From positions 20,613,501-20,677,500 of the forward strand of contig CATIUR010000003.1 in NCBI GenBank assembly GCA_949592205.1: DNA of 64,000 nucleotides. Direction: 5' to 3'. The notes under the pieces were generated by a model, which searched no databases, was not told where the DNA came from, and saw only the letters and a list, made by a program, of their open reading frames with translations. This document shows positions 1 to 12,546 of this stretch, in pieces. Both the position numbers and the translations under genes were made by a program. How positions within the stretch are numbered: the first letter of the stretch is position 1; each line of letters begins with the position of its first letter. The stretch is from Helichrysum umbraculigerum. Taxonomy: Eukaryota; Streptophyta; Magnoliopsida; Asterales; Asteraceae.

Positions 1-950
1 AAAGCATATAATCCCAATCACGAATTAATATCCAATAACTAGAGTAATTAAGTCTAAACAAACATCAAAAGACTTAGCCCATAATGATGGGTTCAATCAA
101 ACAAGAAATCAAAGACAAAGTCATGTTCAAAATCGAATAGAAATCAAGCAAACCAATTGTTTTCGATAGATTGTAATGATGTAGGATGAATCTTTACGTT
201 TAGAACGGTTGAAAGTGGTCGATTCGGACTTAGGATGTCTCCAAAAGTCGTCCTCTAAGCTCCCAAGTCGGCTGGAATAAAGAATACCCTAAGAAAATGA
301 TTAAAATTCGTATTTAAACCTAAAATCTGCTGGCCGACCTACAATCGCGTCGCGATCTAGGAGATCGCGGCTCTATTAACATCAAATCGCGTCGCTATCT
401 TGCATGGTCGCGTCGCGATCTTCCCTATGTCCAAATGATTTGAATTTTTGATATGTTGTAGCCCTATGTGTTCTCTAAATTTGGCCACTTGAATCAACTT
501 AATCGGACTCCGTATGAGGAAGTTATGGCCAAAATACTAACGCATAGCCGAAAACTCAGCTTTTACACTTTTCTTCCATATTCAGCTCATTTTCTGTTAT
601 TTTTCCGATCCAAACTTCACTTACACCTATTTTGCAAATATGAAAGAAATAAGTACCTAAAATCTCATAAATACAATAGAAGTATATAAAATTATGGGAA
701 TATTAATATATAAATATAATACTTATTTGATGCTATCATGTAACTTGGATAATAGAGTTGTCGTTCTATTAAAAAAATTGTAAACAATGATTCTATAAAG
801 GAAAAATACTCCGTGCAACAAACTGCATGGATTCATTCGTGCTCTAAGGAACTTATTCATTCATGCTCTAAGATTTAATTCAGGGACTAATTATGTACAA
901 CTGTAAAAGTTGAAGGTTAAATGTGTAAAATATAAATTTTTCTCCACCTT
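1..950. repeat. Degenerate LTR-like repeat sequence, no gene
   Basis: No coding region is seen here. A TATA-like stretch near 310-318 is followed by a cluster of CpG palindromes (344-420). The reverse complement of about 480-560 resembles, by eye, part of the solo LTR at 53656-56309: both have a 'TTTTGGCCATA...CTC.TACG' block close to a CpG-palindrome array. I infer an old LTR fragment in plus orientation. Its ends and target duplications were not found, so the limits are approximate. Confidence 0.4.
344..420. repeat. Cluster of CpG palindromes (ATCGCGTCGCGAT)
   Basis: ATCGCGTCGCGAT and near copies occur three times in about 77 bp, with a further GATCGCGG partial copy. Each unit is self-complementary around a CG-rich core, in otherwise AT-rich DNA. 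It is analogous to the CpG arrays inside three LTRs further right in the window. Confidence 0.7.
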
Positions 951-3900
951 TTATTGATCAACAACACCAAAGTTTTGTGCTGTTGACAGCACCAATGATA
1001 TTCCCTTAAATAAAAATGACACCCAGTAATAAAACACATCGGAACTTAATTTTTGGTTATAATCGATTTAAATGATTAATTAAAAGACAACACATTAGCC
1101 AATTAGGTATTTGAAAGTTTATGTAAGGTAAGGTATATACTATTAACAAAAGATACAATTTGAAAATTATAAAAAGTTATAGTGATATGTAATTTTTATT
1201 TTTAAATGGTATAAAAAGGTACCCAAAGTTAACTAAATTTTTTTACCTATATGGATTTTATTTAAAAATATAAGTTATTATATTTAGTCTTTTAATATAA
1301 ATAATATATCAAATTAAAAAACAAAAAGTGAAGTAATATTTATTACTACTATTCATTCAATAGTATCTCCTCATTTAGCTCCTGCTAAATATAGGAGGGC
1401 TTCAATTCGTTTAAGTCTAAACATAAATCACTTTGATTTGTTTAAGGTATTACTTGAAGAAGAAAAAAAACAAGTAACCAAAAATCCAACATAAGGAGCA
1501 CCCTTAGAGTTAGCCCCGTTTAAAAGATTTCCGATTCCGCACCTGCTTGCTTGGTTCAGACATTGTTATGTTACAAATGTCACTAATATTGTTCTGTTAC
1601 AAATGTCACTAATGTTCACCCTGTCTCTTGAATTTTTGACAATGCCTATTAGTAACTCCTCTTCCTTATAGTTACGACGCTATGTGGCTTACTGCGAGCT
1701 TGATCTGCTCTCCTGACCCTCGTGATCTGGATACATGTAATCAACTTCATTAGTACACTTAATCGAACTTGTACGTGTGTCTTGATGAAGATGTTACACG
1801 CTTACACTACTGCTGATCGATAAATGAAAATAGGTATATATGCAAATATGCAATCAAAAAACATAGATTTTCAAATTAAAGATTTAAGGTTGCGTTTGTT
1901 TCGCAAAATGTTTTTGATGAAAGTGGAATTCATCAAAGAAATTGTAATTTTAAAGAATGTAAATTCCTCTGAGTAAATAAATCTGATGACTTCAAATGCA
2001 ATCAATTCTGGAAGCAAAACAACATTGAATAGAATTGAGATTCCAATTCCATCAAATTCTGCGAATCAGACGCATTCCAAGAGTATAACGCATTCCAAGA
2101 GTATAATATTGTTGTCTTCATATATCTATCTTTTTTTATTAGGAATAGAAATTACTTTCTTGATTTTAGTTTCAATGTCACGTCAAAAATTTATAAATTA
2201 GAAACTTATATAAAAATACAACAATTTATGCAGAGTCGTAATGAATAATGAAATGTATTTAAAGTGTAACTATATATATACCGTTTCAATTAATTTATAC
2301 AAAAACGACAATAAATTACGTTATGTTTTTAATTTCTAGTAGATACTTATGTTGATCTACCTAGGGACAGAATTATGATTTACTATTTGGTGGGGCAAGT
2401 AAAAATAAAGTTCATTGTAAAATTTTGAAGGGTCAAAATTTATATCATAAAAAATCTTTTTTATAGTTTTTTATTTTATATATTTCTGCTGTTCGAAAAA
2501 AAAATCTTTTTTATATTATTTGAAAAATTTTTATAGTTGTTGCATCGACCTACAATATCCTTTTGTCTCCATGCGTTTCTTCACCTTTAATACGAGTAGG
2601 TTTCAAAAGCTCCCAATTTTAAAACGGAAACCAATGATTGGTTATTCTTTAAGGGGATGTACCATGTGATGCTATAATTTCCAAATGAATACATTTTCAA
2701 TAATTAATTTGATAAACAAAACTACTTTACTTTACTATATTATTAATAATTAGTAATAATTAAAAGGAAAAAAATGTGTAAAGAGGATACCCTTGACCTA
2801 AGAAGAGGGTCTTCGCCTTCATAATTTCTACATTACTCACCAAGAGGGAAGAGAGTGGAGTTACGTGACTTAAAATGAACAAAAACCACATTAATGTGAT
2901 CATATCACTCTGGTTTTCAGGTGATCGTCAATGTGATTGGATAAGGTGGTGGCGTTAATTTTATTGTATTTTTTTATGTAATAATATAAAAGGTAAAAAA
3001 AATGTTTGAATGTGAGTTCAAGTTATAGTGTGGTGAGTACGGTAAAAGGGAGTTCTAGTGTAACATAAAGGTGAAATGATGTGGCGCTAAAGTAGCAACA
3101 TTCTCTTCGGGTGGTCAAATGATCACTTACCATGTTCTAATCATTTATTTTCGAATCTTCGTGTGTACTTGTGTTAGGTGTGATAAGATATAATTACGTG
3201 TAGAAATATTTTCCAAAAATGAATTATTAGTGAATATCAATGTGCGCTTAATATTTTCGATACAATTAAAATCTCAAGAAAAATGAATTCTTTTGAAGAA
3301 AATTTGATGAATGTCAATTCAACTCATTTTTCTGACGAAACATCTTTATTCAATGAAGTCGGGATTAAATTCCATCAAATTCAATTCATGGAATTCTGTG
3401 AATCCAAATGCAATATTATAACCGTCAATGATCCATCTATCTATCTAGTGATTGAGGGTTAATTTGGAACTTTAATTAAGAGAGAAAGAAAAAGAAGTGT
3501 GATTCTATAAATAAAATAAAATAAAATAAAAAGTACCAACCGAATCTTATGGCTGCTAAAGGCATAGAAGAGGATATAAACTAACAAGTAAATAAAAATT
3601 GAGTTAAGTCACCATATAAATGATTGATGATGATTTGTGAATGCGCATGCAACAAAGACGAAAAGGCGATCCAAATGTTAATTCCCAAGTAGGATCTATC
3701 TCATTATATACTCCGTATCTAATCTATCTGCTGTACTATAACATGCTCGATCATGACCGAATATTAACTAAAAATACATTAATTAAAAGTAAAATCTAAC
3801 TAATCTTATTGCCGAATCATGACTCTACTTTAGACTCCACCAATACAGATTTTGTTGTTATTTCCTCCATCTCGTTCAAGTGTCCACTTGACTATACACA

Positions 3901-4366
3901 GGGTTTTAGCAATCTTCACTAACTACATCTTTCATCAATCAAATAATATATATACCCACTCAAGTTTTTTTATTGGTTGTTATACGAAAATGGATATTTA
4001 TTTGGCAAAACCGAAAATAGTAACAAAGACAATTGAAATGGAACATATGGAGTTTTTATATTTCACTTGAGAATGAAGTATTGATACAAGACCCAAATTA
4101 TTGGAACACAATATTTGTGAGGATGCTAATTAAGACCGGTGCCAACTTACGAGCCTCATTGACGAGCCCGTGTCAATGGTGTCAATGTCAATGAAATCGA
4201 GTTTGAAAACCATGAAATTTGTTTGCTTCGAGCGCATTTTCAAGGGAAATTTGGCCTGCAATTCTACATTGGTGGGGATGCACACAACAATTAGTCACTC
4301 TCTCGACTATTTGTTAACTTTGGCTAATGACTATATCATAACTTTGGGGTTGATTTGGCTAAAAGG
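951..4366. other. AT-rich intergenic DNA, no gene recognised
   Basis: Only short, low-complexity open frames occur, and none resembles a known protein. The region holds A/T runs and imperfect inverted repeats. One very short LINE-tail insertion near 2466 is listed separately. Confidence 0.6.
2449..2515 (+). mobile_element. Minimal LINE 3'-tail insertion with target duplication
   Basis: A 17-bp sequence, AAAAAATCTTTTTTATA, occurs at 2449-2465 and again at about 2499-2515. Between them is a ~31-bp insert ending in TTTCTGCTGTTCG and A residues. The larger LINE in this window ends in almost the same way (TTTTCTGCTGTTC plus poly-A at about 15310-15339). I infer an extremely 5'-truncated LINE insertion. 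The insert is so short that chance or slippage in A/T-rich DNA cannot be excluded. Confidence 0.45.
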
Positions 4367-4510
4367 CTTGATGCGGTGATTCTTTGTTCGATTGGTTGGA
4401 TTTGGAAAGCGAGAAATAACAAAATCTTCCAAGGGACGACGACAATCTCGGCAAAGATTCTAGATAATATCATTGCCAACTCTTTTATATGGGTAAATGT
4501 GTGGCCTTAA
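4367..4510 (+). pseudogene. LINE reverse-transcriptase C-terminal relic
   Basis: One open frame ending in TAA at 4508-4510 encodes a stretch including IGWIWKARNNKIFQG and, further on, ILDNIIANSFIWV. This is the pattern seen at the extreme C terminus of plant LINE ORF2 proteins: a W.IWKARN block followed by a W-containing end. No RT core lies upstream, so only the tail remains. It may belong to a different LINE family from the one at 13013-15339. Confidence 0.6.
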
Positions 4511-5064
4511 AATTGAAGTGACACGGTCATTGTTGGCACCGTTGTGTCAGTTGTATGTCAGTTTGGGGAGTGCTGAGGTGACACAATTGGTACACCCACT
4601 GTTAGGAGTGGTTTAAGTGACCTTTCATTGAATTTAGATCCCAAATTTATTGTTCACTTTTTCATTTTGAGATGTACCAAAATATTTGTCCACATCCAAA
4701 TTTCACCAATAAAAAAGCTTTAGTGTGATAAAGATAAACTCTTATTCGTGGGAAATTGTAATTATTGTACTTTTCTTAAATTGTGTGTTTCTTATATATA
4801 GACAATAAATTTGAGACAGGGTAAGTAATTAAGAATAAGATTAAAATGTATATTAACTATCTAAAAAGACATGTATTAACTTGTAATCTATGGCTTCTAA
4901 ACTTTGAGGTGAAACACAAAATCTTTTAACTCTTGTCAAACTGTCCAAAATAGCCTAAATAGTAAATATACACCTAAACTTTATCCTAACACACGTTAAG
5001 GAAAGAAAAAAAAAAAAAAAAACATCCCAAATGAAAGCCCAAACTAGACCTATTGTAAACAACA
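4511..5064. other. Intergenic DNA, no gene recognised
   Basis: The stretch downstream of the LINE relic may be its 3' UTR. It contains the short repeated word GTGACACA and a run of A residues at 5006-5022. No coding potential was seen. Confidence 0.5.
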
Positions 5065-5873
5065 CCAACAAGTAGGGATGGCAATGGATCGGATATGGAT
5101 CGGATGATGCCATATCCACATCCATATCCATTTTAATATTTTCGTCCACATCCATATCCATATCCATATCCATTTAATTTCAATTTATCCATCCATATCC
5201 ATATCCGATGGATTAAGCGGGTTAATGGATGCCCGTTGGATATTCAAAAATGTTAAAAAAATTCCTAATATAAAATGAAACCAACAAATATTCTAACAAA
5301 AATAAATATATAAAGTTACATAAGGAAATATAGTCACAAGAGCGTGTAATCATTGTCGTGAATGAAGCATAATTTGTTACAATTACAGGTAAACATATAT
5401 TTTGACAAATGTAAATGTGTAATCTCTATGTTTATCGGCTAATCTCATATGTTATAATTGTCATCTATCGTGTATTGTGACTTCACTATATGATCGGAAG
5501 CAAAATTTGACTCGGCGTAATATATTTATGCACTTAAATTTGCTATATAAATCAATAATACCAAAAAACCTCTCAAATTTTCATTAGATATTCAAAATTT
5601 ATGACATTTATATAATCAATATTATGGTTTATATGTATGTGGATATGTATATTTATATGTATATATGCATGTATATGTATATGTATATGTATTTCGGGTG
5701 ATAATGGATAAATCCATGGGTGATGAATATCATCCATATCCGATCCGCTAATCATCCACATCCATATCCATATCCACTATTCGTCCATTTAGATCGTCCA
5801 TATCCACCATTAAGTGGATGGATCGGATGAATATCCAGTGGATCGGGTGTCCGTTGCCATCCCTACCAACAAG
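5065..5873. mobile_element. hAT-type MITE with 8-bp target duplication
   Basis: The element runs from 5073 (TAGGGATGGCAA) to 5865 (TTGCCATCCCTA), a perfect 12-bp terminal inverted repeat. It is flanked on both sides by CCAACAAG (5065-5072 and 5866-5873). An 8-bp duplication and a TAGGGATGGCAA end are typical of plant hAT elements. At 793 bp with no transposase it is non-autonomous. The subterminal regions consist of many copies of CATATC/GATATG/CCATAT words, in opposite orientation at the two ends, so the arms can pair. Apparent peptides here (Met-Asp repeats) are artefacts of the hexamer repeats. Confidence 0.9.
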
Positions 5874-7184
5874 TCACGACTCAACTTGTTAATCATAACA
5901 ACAAATAACAACACTGGACTGCACTTTTAAGGTCTTATATGACCTTCGTACGGGAGAAACTTATTTTCATTCATTAAGCGCACGTTTCCACTTTTCATAG
6001 TTGTTTATAAAACACAAACTCATAATCAAACTAGAATAAATAAATAAATAATTTTTTCAACTCTGTCTAGTGTAGTTTGTTTTGCCTCAAAATAGTACTC
6101 CAATAGATTAAGAGCCGAAAGTAGACTTTTAGTAGGCCAAGTCAATAATGATGAGGGTTATGATAATACAAACCCATTAACATCATGATATTATAATCTA
6201 ATCCTGATAATCATGGGACCAAACCCAATTTAGAGATTTTCTTCTTTTATTAATTCAGGTAAAAGTTTCACTTTTTGGTATATATAACTTGGAGGGCTGG
6301 ATATTGTCAATCATTGAGAATTTGTTGGACGTTATCTGTGGGTGACATTCAAATTTAAGACATAAACTTTAACACTGATTAATCATTAAAAGCAAAATGT
6401 GTCGAGGCTTATATAAGAAAGATGTATGATCTGTGTAGGCGTGATCGAACTAGGCTTACGTGCACGGAGATGTAGTTATTTGTATTCTAACATTTATAGT
6501 ATGCAACAAAGTACTTAAGGTACATTGTATGTAATAAATTTTCAATTTATTGTTGTTGTATGTATTTTAGTGACATGTGAACTTGTAATAATACTATGTG
6601 TCACCTCGTATACTTTGTAATAATACTACGTGTCACCTCATATACTGACACGTGAGTGAAAGTACTGAAATTAAAAACTAATATACAACAACGATGAATA
6701 TTATGTTTATTACACATAATGGAAGCTCGAATAGTTCCGATATACACTGTGCAAATAATAGTCTCCTTTCATATTAAAAGAACCTTTCATCGCAGATGTT
6801 CGTACACAACACCTAATGTATTCAAATCGTTTTACGCTGATACAATCAGAGAATAGTTCATGGTAATTCATCATAATATAATTAGAAACATGATTTATGT
6901 GTCTAATGAGGGTGCCTAAAGAAAAATCGTTGGTGTGCTTATTAGGAACTACTTAATGTGCATTATATTCAATTCAGTATTACAATTAAAACAGGTTTAC
7001 GACAGAAATTAAAAATGGAAATTAAAATTAAAATTACATGTTTTTATTACTACAAATTACAGTATAAAATTCCTTCAATATCTAAACCCCTATCATCTGG
7101 TCCAACAATGGATATGCAAATTCATGATATAAAAATTCCGAATTTAAACACATCCCAATACAAACAACATACCTTGAGTGCAAT
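5874..7184. other. Intergenic DNA downstream of clpC
   Basis: No gene is seen. The part next to 7185 should contain the clpC 3' UTR and poly(A) site, since clpC is on the minus strand, but no strong poly(A) signal can be assigned. A ~33-bp imperfect direct repeat containing GTGTCACCTC lies at about 6585-6650. Confidence 0.5.
6585..6650. repeat. Imperfect tandem direct repeat (~33 bp, two copies)
   Basis: Two adjacent units both read TAATAATACTA.GTGTCACC and continue TC.TATACT. They differ at a few positions. No further copies are seen in the window. Confidence 0.6.
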
Positions 7185-10100
7185 TTACACCTCAATAGGT
7201 TCAGGCAAAGCCTCTGGTGGCGGAGCACCAGTGCTACCGTTGAGAACTGTCACATTTCCGTCAGCATCAACATCGACGATTACTGAATCGCCCTCCTTGA
7301 TATCTCGTGCAAGCATCTTCTCTGCCATGCTGTCTTCTAGAAGCCTCATGATGGCTCTTCTTAATGGTCTAGCACCATAACTTGGATTATATCCTTCTTC
7401 CACGACCCGATCCCTAAATCTTTCAGTTACTTGAAGCTCGATTTCTTTATTTTTCAGCCTGTCAAAAACTTCCTTCAGCATGATATCAGCAATCTCCTTG
7501 ACTTCCAATTTGGTCAACTGTCTGAACACGATCATTTCATCTAATCTGTTCAAGAACTCGGGTCTGAAATACTGTTTTAGTTCTTCTGTCACCAAGCTCT
7601 TGATTTTGTTGTAGCTGCTGTCCTTTTCATCATAGTCAAGGTCAAACCCGATTCTTCGCCCACCCTTTTCAATAACACTACTACCGACATTCGATGTCAT
7701 AATTAAAAGCGTATTTTTAAAGTCAACAGTTCTTCCTTTGCTGTCGGTCAACCTTCCGTCTTCGAGAATTTGAAGCATCATGTTGAAAACATCCGGGTGA
7801 GCCTTTTCAATTTCATCGAATAGGACAACGGTGTAAGGGCGGCGGCGGACTGCCTCGGTTAATTGACCACCTTCGGTGTAGCCGACGTACCCGGGAGGTG
7901 AACCAATGAGTTTGGAGACAGTGTGTCTCTCCATGAACTCACTCATATCTAGACGGATCATGGCTTCTTCTGACCCAAAGTAGTAAGTGGCAAGGGCTTT
8001 AGCAAGTTCAGATTTTCCGACTCCTGTAGGTCCGGAAAATATGAAGCTGGCGATGGGGCGGTTGGGGTTTTTTAGACCAACACGAGCACGGCGAATGGCT
8101 CGGCTTATGGCTTTGACAGCTTCATCTTGACCAATAATTCTTGTGTGAAGAGTTTCTTCCATTTTAAGAAGGCGATCAGATTCATCAGTGGAGACCTTCT
8201 CAACGGGTATGCCGGTCCAGGAAGAGACGATGTGCTGAATATCCACCTCTGTTACGGTGGGACCTTCCTCTCCTGCCTCGGTTTCTGCCTTGCTCATCTC
8301 TTTGTTTTTATCCACAAGTGCTGAGATCTGAGTTTTAAGATCCATTTCTCTATCACGCAATTCCCCAGCCTATATATACAGAACAAGATGTCAATATAGA
8401 GGTAATGTGCAAGTTGGGATGGACTCTAACAAGCCATTTTTAAGAAGGTCAAGCATAGTCGGGTAAGGTTGACCTGTGCTAATTTTCTTGTTTTCTTCAA
8501 CTTTCATACTAACTATATTAAACGCAGTTATATTATTTATTTAATATACTGCAGTGTCAAAAGTAGGAAAAAATGATAATGACGATGGATTGGGTGCTAA
8601 GTATCGCATGCTTACAAGTTAAAACCTCTTCTAAATCCTTTTATTGAGAACCTTTTTAGTTTTAGACTTTTAGCCCATTTGTGCCTGTTTGAGTATGATG
8701 TGTCACTGTCACCCGAACAAACCCAACAGATCACAAAAGAAGCCCAAATTGACCCACTTTTGTCCAGTTGGGTCAAGATTGTTCCTTCAGCTGAAAAACA
8801 ACACCAGAACAAGTAAAAAGATAGATACCTTTTCGAAGTCTTGACCCCGAACTGCTTCGTTTTTCTCTTTAGTTATCTGCCTAAGGTCCTTCTCGAGCTC
8901 TCGGGCTTCCTCTGGGAGCTGCACATGATATATTTATCAGAGTATGCCCTATAAAAAACTAAAGCAAGCAGAAAAGTGATATTAAGTTAATACACCTACT
9001 TGTGCATGACGAAGACGAACACGAGAACCAGCTTCATCAATTAAATCAATTGCTTTATCAGGAAGAAAACGGTCACTGCAGGTAAAATAGACAGTTAACA
9101 GATGGATATCGAAATGAAAACAAAAAATTTAGCTAGTGGAGAATGAGTTGAAAATGGTCAAACAAGATGAAGATCACCTAAAGTCTATTTTAAAAGCACA
9201 TAACCTTCCCCATTTTTATTTAAAGATTCGACTTATTTAACTAATGTAATAAAAGATGATCTTGTGTTCATAATTAATGCATTAGTTATTTGATACAAAA
9301 TGAAAAGACGTCGATAGCGGTTCAATCCAACCCGGTCTGTCCTGTTTCAACCATAACCCGTTTTGACCTGTTACTCAGCCCGTCCAACCCGACCCTATAT
9401 AGGTGATCATACTTCTTCAAAATATGACAAGGCACAAGGGAGTTAAAGTGAGCATTTAGTGAATCAATGTACCTTATGTACTGATATGATAACTGTGCTG
9501 CAGCAACTAATGATTCGTCAGTGTAACGAAGCTTATGATGGATTTCATATCGCTCACGAAGCCCCTTCAGAATCTGTATTGTCTCATCAACTGTTGGCTC
9601 GGGTACCTTTACGGGCTGGAATCGTCTCTCTAGTGCTGGGTCCTTCTCAATATGCTTGCGGTATTCATCCAGTGTGGTAGCACCAATACACTGTACCAAT
9701 AGAAATTTTAGATGACCATGGAAGCGATCAATGCAATAAATAGTAGGTTTATTTGAGTAATATCAAGTGTTACTACACAGCTAAATTTATTGCATCACTT
9801 GTTACTTACCTGCAATTCACCTCTAGCAAGAGCGGGCTTCAAGATGTTAGCAGCATCAATAGCCCCCTCTGCTGCTCCAGCTCCAATTAGTGTATGGACC
9901 TCATCAATAAATAGAATAATCTCATCACTTTGCTTAATTTCCTCCATCAATTTCTTTAACCTTTCCTCAAACTCTCCACGGTACTTTGTGCCAGCCACAA
10001 GAAGACCCATATCTAGAGTTATCACCTAAAAAATGAGAAAACATAAATCGTAACTATAATTTAAATATCAGCTTGGGTGTACATACTATACTTGATTTAT

Positions 10101-11456
10101 GAACTGTAAGATTTAAATTAATGAATTACTACCCACCTTCTTCCCCTCTATAGTTTCTGGAACATCACCGTTTGCAATTCTCTGGGCAAGGCCTTCAGCT
10201 ATGGCTGTCTTCCCAACACCAGGTTCTCCAATCAGGCAGGGATTGTTTTTCGTACGTCTGCCCAAAATTTGAGTAACTCTTTCGATTTGTGGCTGCCTTC
10301 CCACGACAGGATCCAGCTTACCCTATATAAGTAAAGAGAGTGAACTGTAAACATAATTTGCATAAAGAGGCAATCACTCTGCACTGATTTAATGTTCATT
10401 AAGCACACCTCCTCTGCTAGCTTTGTCAAGTTGGTGCCATATTCCTCAAGTGTTGGCATCTTATTGTTAGAGCTACCACCACCGACTCCAGCACCTACAG
10501 CTTCTGCACTCTCACCAACCATTCTAATAACCTATACAAACAAATGAAGATTAAAATTATATAACGGGAGGAAAAAATTCAAGAACATTCTTGCACAATG
10601 ATAGAAACTAGAGACATAATGAAAATACTTGAAGTAACTTGCCTGTGTGCGAATGTTATTTGGGTCGGCACCTAAATTCTCAAGAACGCGAGCTGCTACA
10701 CCTTCACCCTCACGAAGCAGACCAAGAAGCAAGTGCTCAGATCCAATATAATTATGACCTGAAACATTTAGCCATGGTATTAAACACGGTGACCACTAAA
10801 CAAATTGTAGTACACATTAATAATCCCCATACATATATAGCATACACATTTGCGAAAGAGGGAGAGAGAGAGAGAGAGAGAGGCAGGTTACCAAGTTGGC
10901 GTGCCTCCTCTAATGACAACTCCAATACACGCTTTGCACGTGGTGTAAACGGGATCTCTACAGCAACAAATCCACTTCCCCTACCAATAATCTTCTCTAC
11001 CTCCACACGTGCATCTTTCAAATTAATTCCCATCGACTTTAGCACCTTTGCTGCAATGCCAGTGCCCTCACCAATAAGACCTAGTAAAATCTGCTCAGTA
11101 CCTACAAAGTTGTGACCAAGCCGTCTTGCCTCCTCTTGTGCAAGCATAATAACTTTAATAGCTTTCTCTGTGAATCGCTCAAACATGGCTTTTGGAACGA
11201 TTCGAGAAGGCTTTGCTTTTCGGACAGAGGTAGCAGCTGCAACCTTAGAATGGAAATCCTGGCCCCTTTTTACCAAGTTGTCTAAGGCATTGGTTCCTCG
11301 CAAACCAGAGAAAGACCTTACTGTCATTGGAGGAGTTTGTAAGCTATACATCATCTTGACTTCCCCTTTTGTTCTACCGGATCTCTTTGAACGGACTTTG
11401 CTTTCGCCAGCAACCGTTGAAGGAAAGCTGGTAGATTGAACCAGAGCCCCAGCCAT
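7185..11456 (-). CDS. clpC: ClpC (HSP100/ClpA-C type) chaperone subunit of the chloroplast Clp protease, complete
   Basis: Nine coding exons on the minus strand: 11456-10892, 10758-10643, 10531-10409, 10322-10137, 10025-9810, 9690-9473, 9075-9000, 8918-8829 and 8369-7185. They join in frame to 924 codons plus TAA, close to the ~929 residues of Arabidopsis ClpC1. Residues 1 to ~75 are rich in Ser/Thr/Arg, as in a plastid transit peptide. A Clp N-domain starts near residue 91 ([12 protein letters not shown]). AAA module 1 has Walker A GEPGVGKT (300-307) and Walker B ILFIDE (367-372). A UVR-like middle region lies near 510-545. AAA module 2 has Walker A GPTGVGKS (643-650) and Walker B VVLFDE (711-716), followed by the ClpP-binding IGF motif (770-772). 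ClpC proteins unfold stromal substrates by ATP hydrolysis and feed them to the ClpP/R core, and they also act at the inner-envelope import machinery. All splice sites are GT-AG except intron 2, which is GC-AG. No disrupting mutation was found. ClpC1 and ClpC2 paralogues cannot be told apart here. Confidence 0.97.
10533..10642 (-). other. GC-AG intron in clpC
   Basis: Exon 2 ends ...CACACAG and the intron starts GCAAGT rather than GTAAGT. The acceptor ATAG is at 10533-10532. Using the nearby GT (4 bases downstream) would shift the frame, whereas the GC donor gives the expected ClpC reading IRTQ-VIRMVGE. AG|GCAAGT is the known consensus for GC-type U2 introns. Confidence 0.85.
10861..10882. repeat. 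GA microsatellite in clpC intron 1
   Basis: A pure (GA)n run lies about 10 bp inside the 5' splice site of the first coding intron (CT-rich on the transcribed strand). It is likely polymorphic in length. Confidence 0.9.
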
Positions 11457-11472
11457 GATTGCAATAAATGTC

Positions 11473-12546
11473 CTGCAATTAATGGATATCCAACACTGAT
11501 TACACCCCACATGGGAACAAAGAAATGTCCTACCATACAGTTGTAGCAATGAGATCATTGACAACAGGGCCTAACTATATTATTCATATTACAATATAAA
11601 CTAACTGATGAACATGAACAGATTCCTGATATCTACATTATAAAGACAAAAATCCATAGATGAACGGAGAAATCATACAACTTTGGCACCTCAATGTCAT
11701 AAATACTGAATCTTTCAAACACAAATTCTCAGCACCCTAATAGTACTTATTAAATCAAGATTTCCACTAGCAGCTGATCAGCAAAACAAAACTAAATCAC
11801 ATTCTACTTTCAAAGAACTGTGAACATACACAAGATATTGTCTTTTTGGCATCTTAATTATCATAAATGAGCAAAAGGAGAAAAAAGTACTTAAAGCACC
11901 CGTACTAACAAATAAAAAACTATTCAATCTAAGGTTCTTCGTGTGTAACAAAGAAAACTCAAACTTTCCTAGTTTCTACTTCCTACCAAGAACATTTTAT
12001 GTTTCTTTCCTAAGAAAACTCAGAGCTCCTATCCAGCTGAGGTCGTCTACACAAACAACCAAATAATGTTCTGGAATATTGTATCATTGCACTCTATAAG
12101 CTTCCAACTATCTGTATCGACTTCCTTGCGGCTATTATCGTGCTCTACCTCATATCAGTAACAAAAGCCCGCATCTTTAATTCCAAACAAAGAACTACCT
12201 CATCTATAACCATACAGGTTGACTCCAAATCATACAGATTATAAAAATCAAATCATTTCAATAAGGTTCATGATCATTATACAACACTACCCACGAAATA
12301 TATTCAATTATTAAACATACAACACTTATAAGTTAGATTAGCTGAAACGATTAAATAAACACCATCCGTACAGAAATTATCCAATCTTATCCACAAAATT
12401 ATCCTATTAATCACCGAAATAATCATAAACGTAATACCAAATTTATTCAAACAGTATAATCAATTAACAACACCAACACATAATTAAACTCAATCAAAAC
12501 CGAAACCCTAACAATACACATAAACAAAATTAGGTTAAAATAATAC
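11473..12546 (-). other. Probable intron in the clpC 5' UTR
   Basis: On the minus strand a donor CAG|GTATTA lies at 12547/12546 and an acceptor TTGCAG|GACATT at 11473/11472, 16 bases before the ATG at 11456-11454. The 1,074 bases between contain no coding potential and are AT-rich, as in plant introns. Splicing removes upstream ATGs that would otherwise precede the start. Inferred from sites only. Confidence 0.65.

Noticed and set aside
4955..5761. Open frames rich in Met-Asp or Ile-His repeats
   Set aside because: They are direct translations of the hexamer repeats in the hAT MITE and have no protein-like composition.
7185..11456. Plastid or bacterial origin of clpC
   Set aside because: The gene has eight spliceosomal introns and an N-terminal transit-like peptide, so it is an ordinary nuclear gene.
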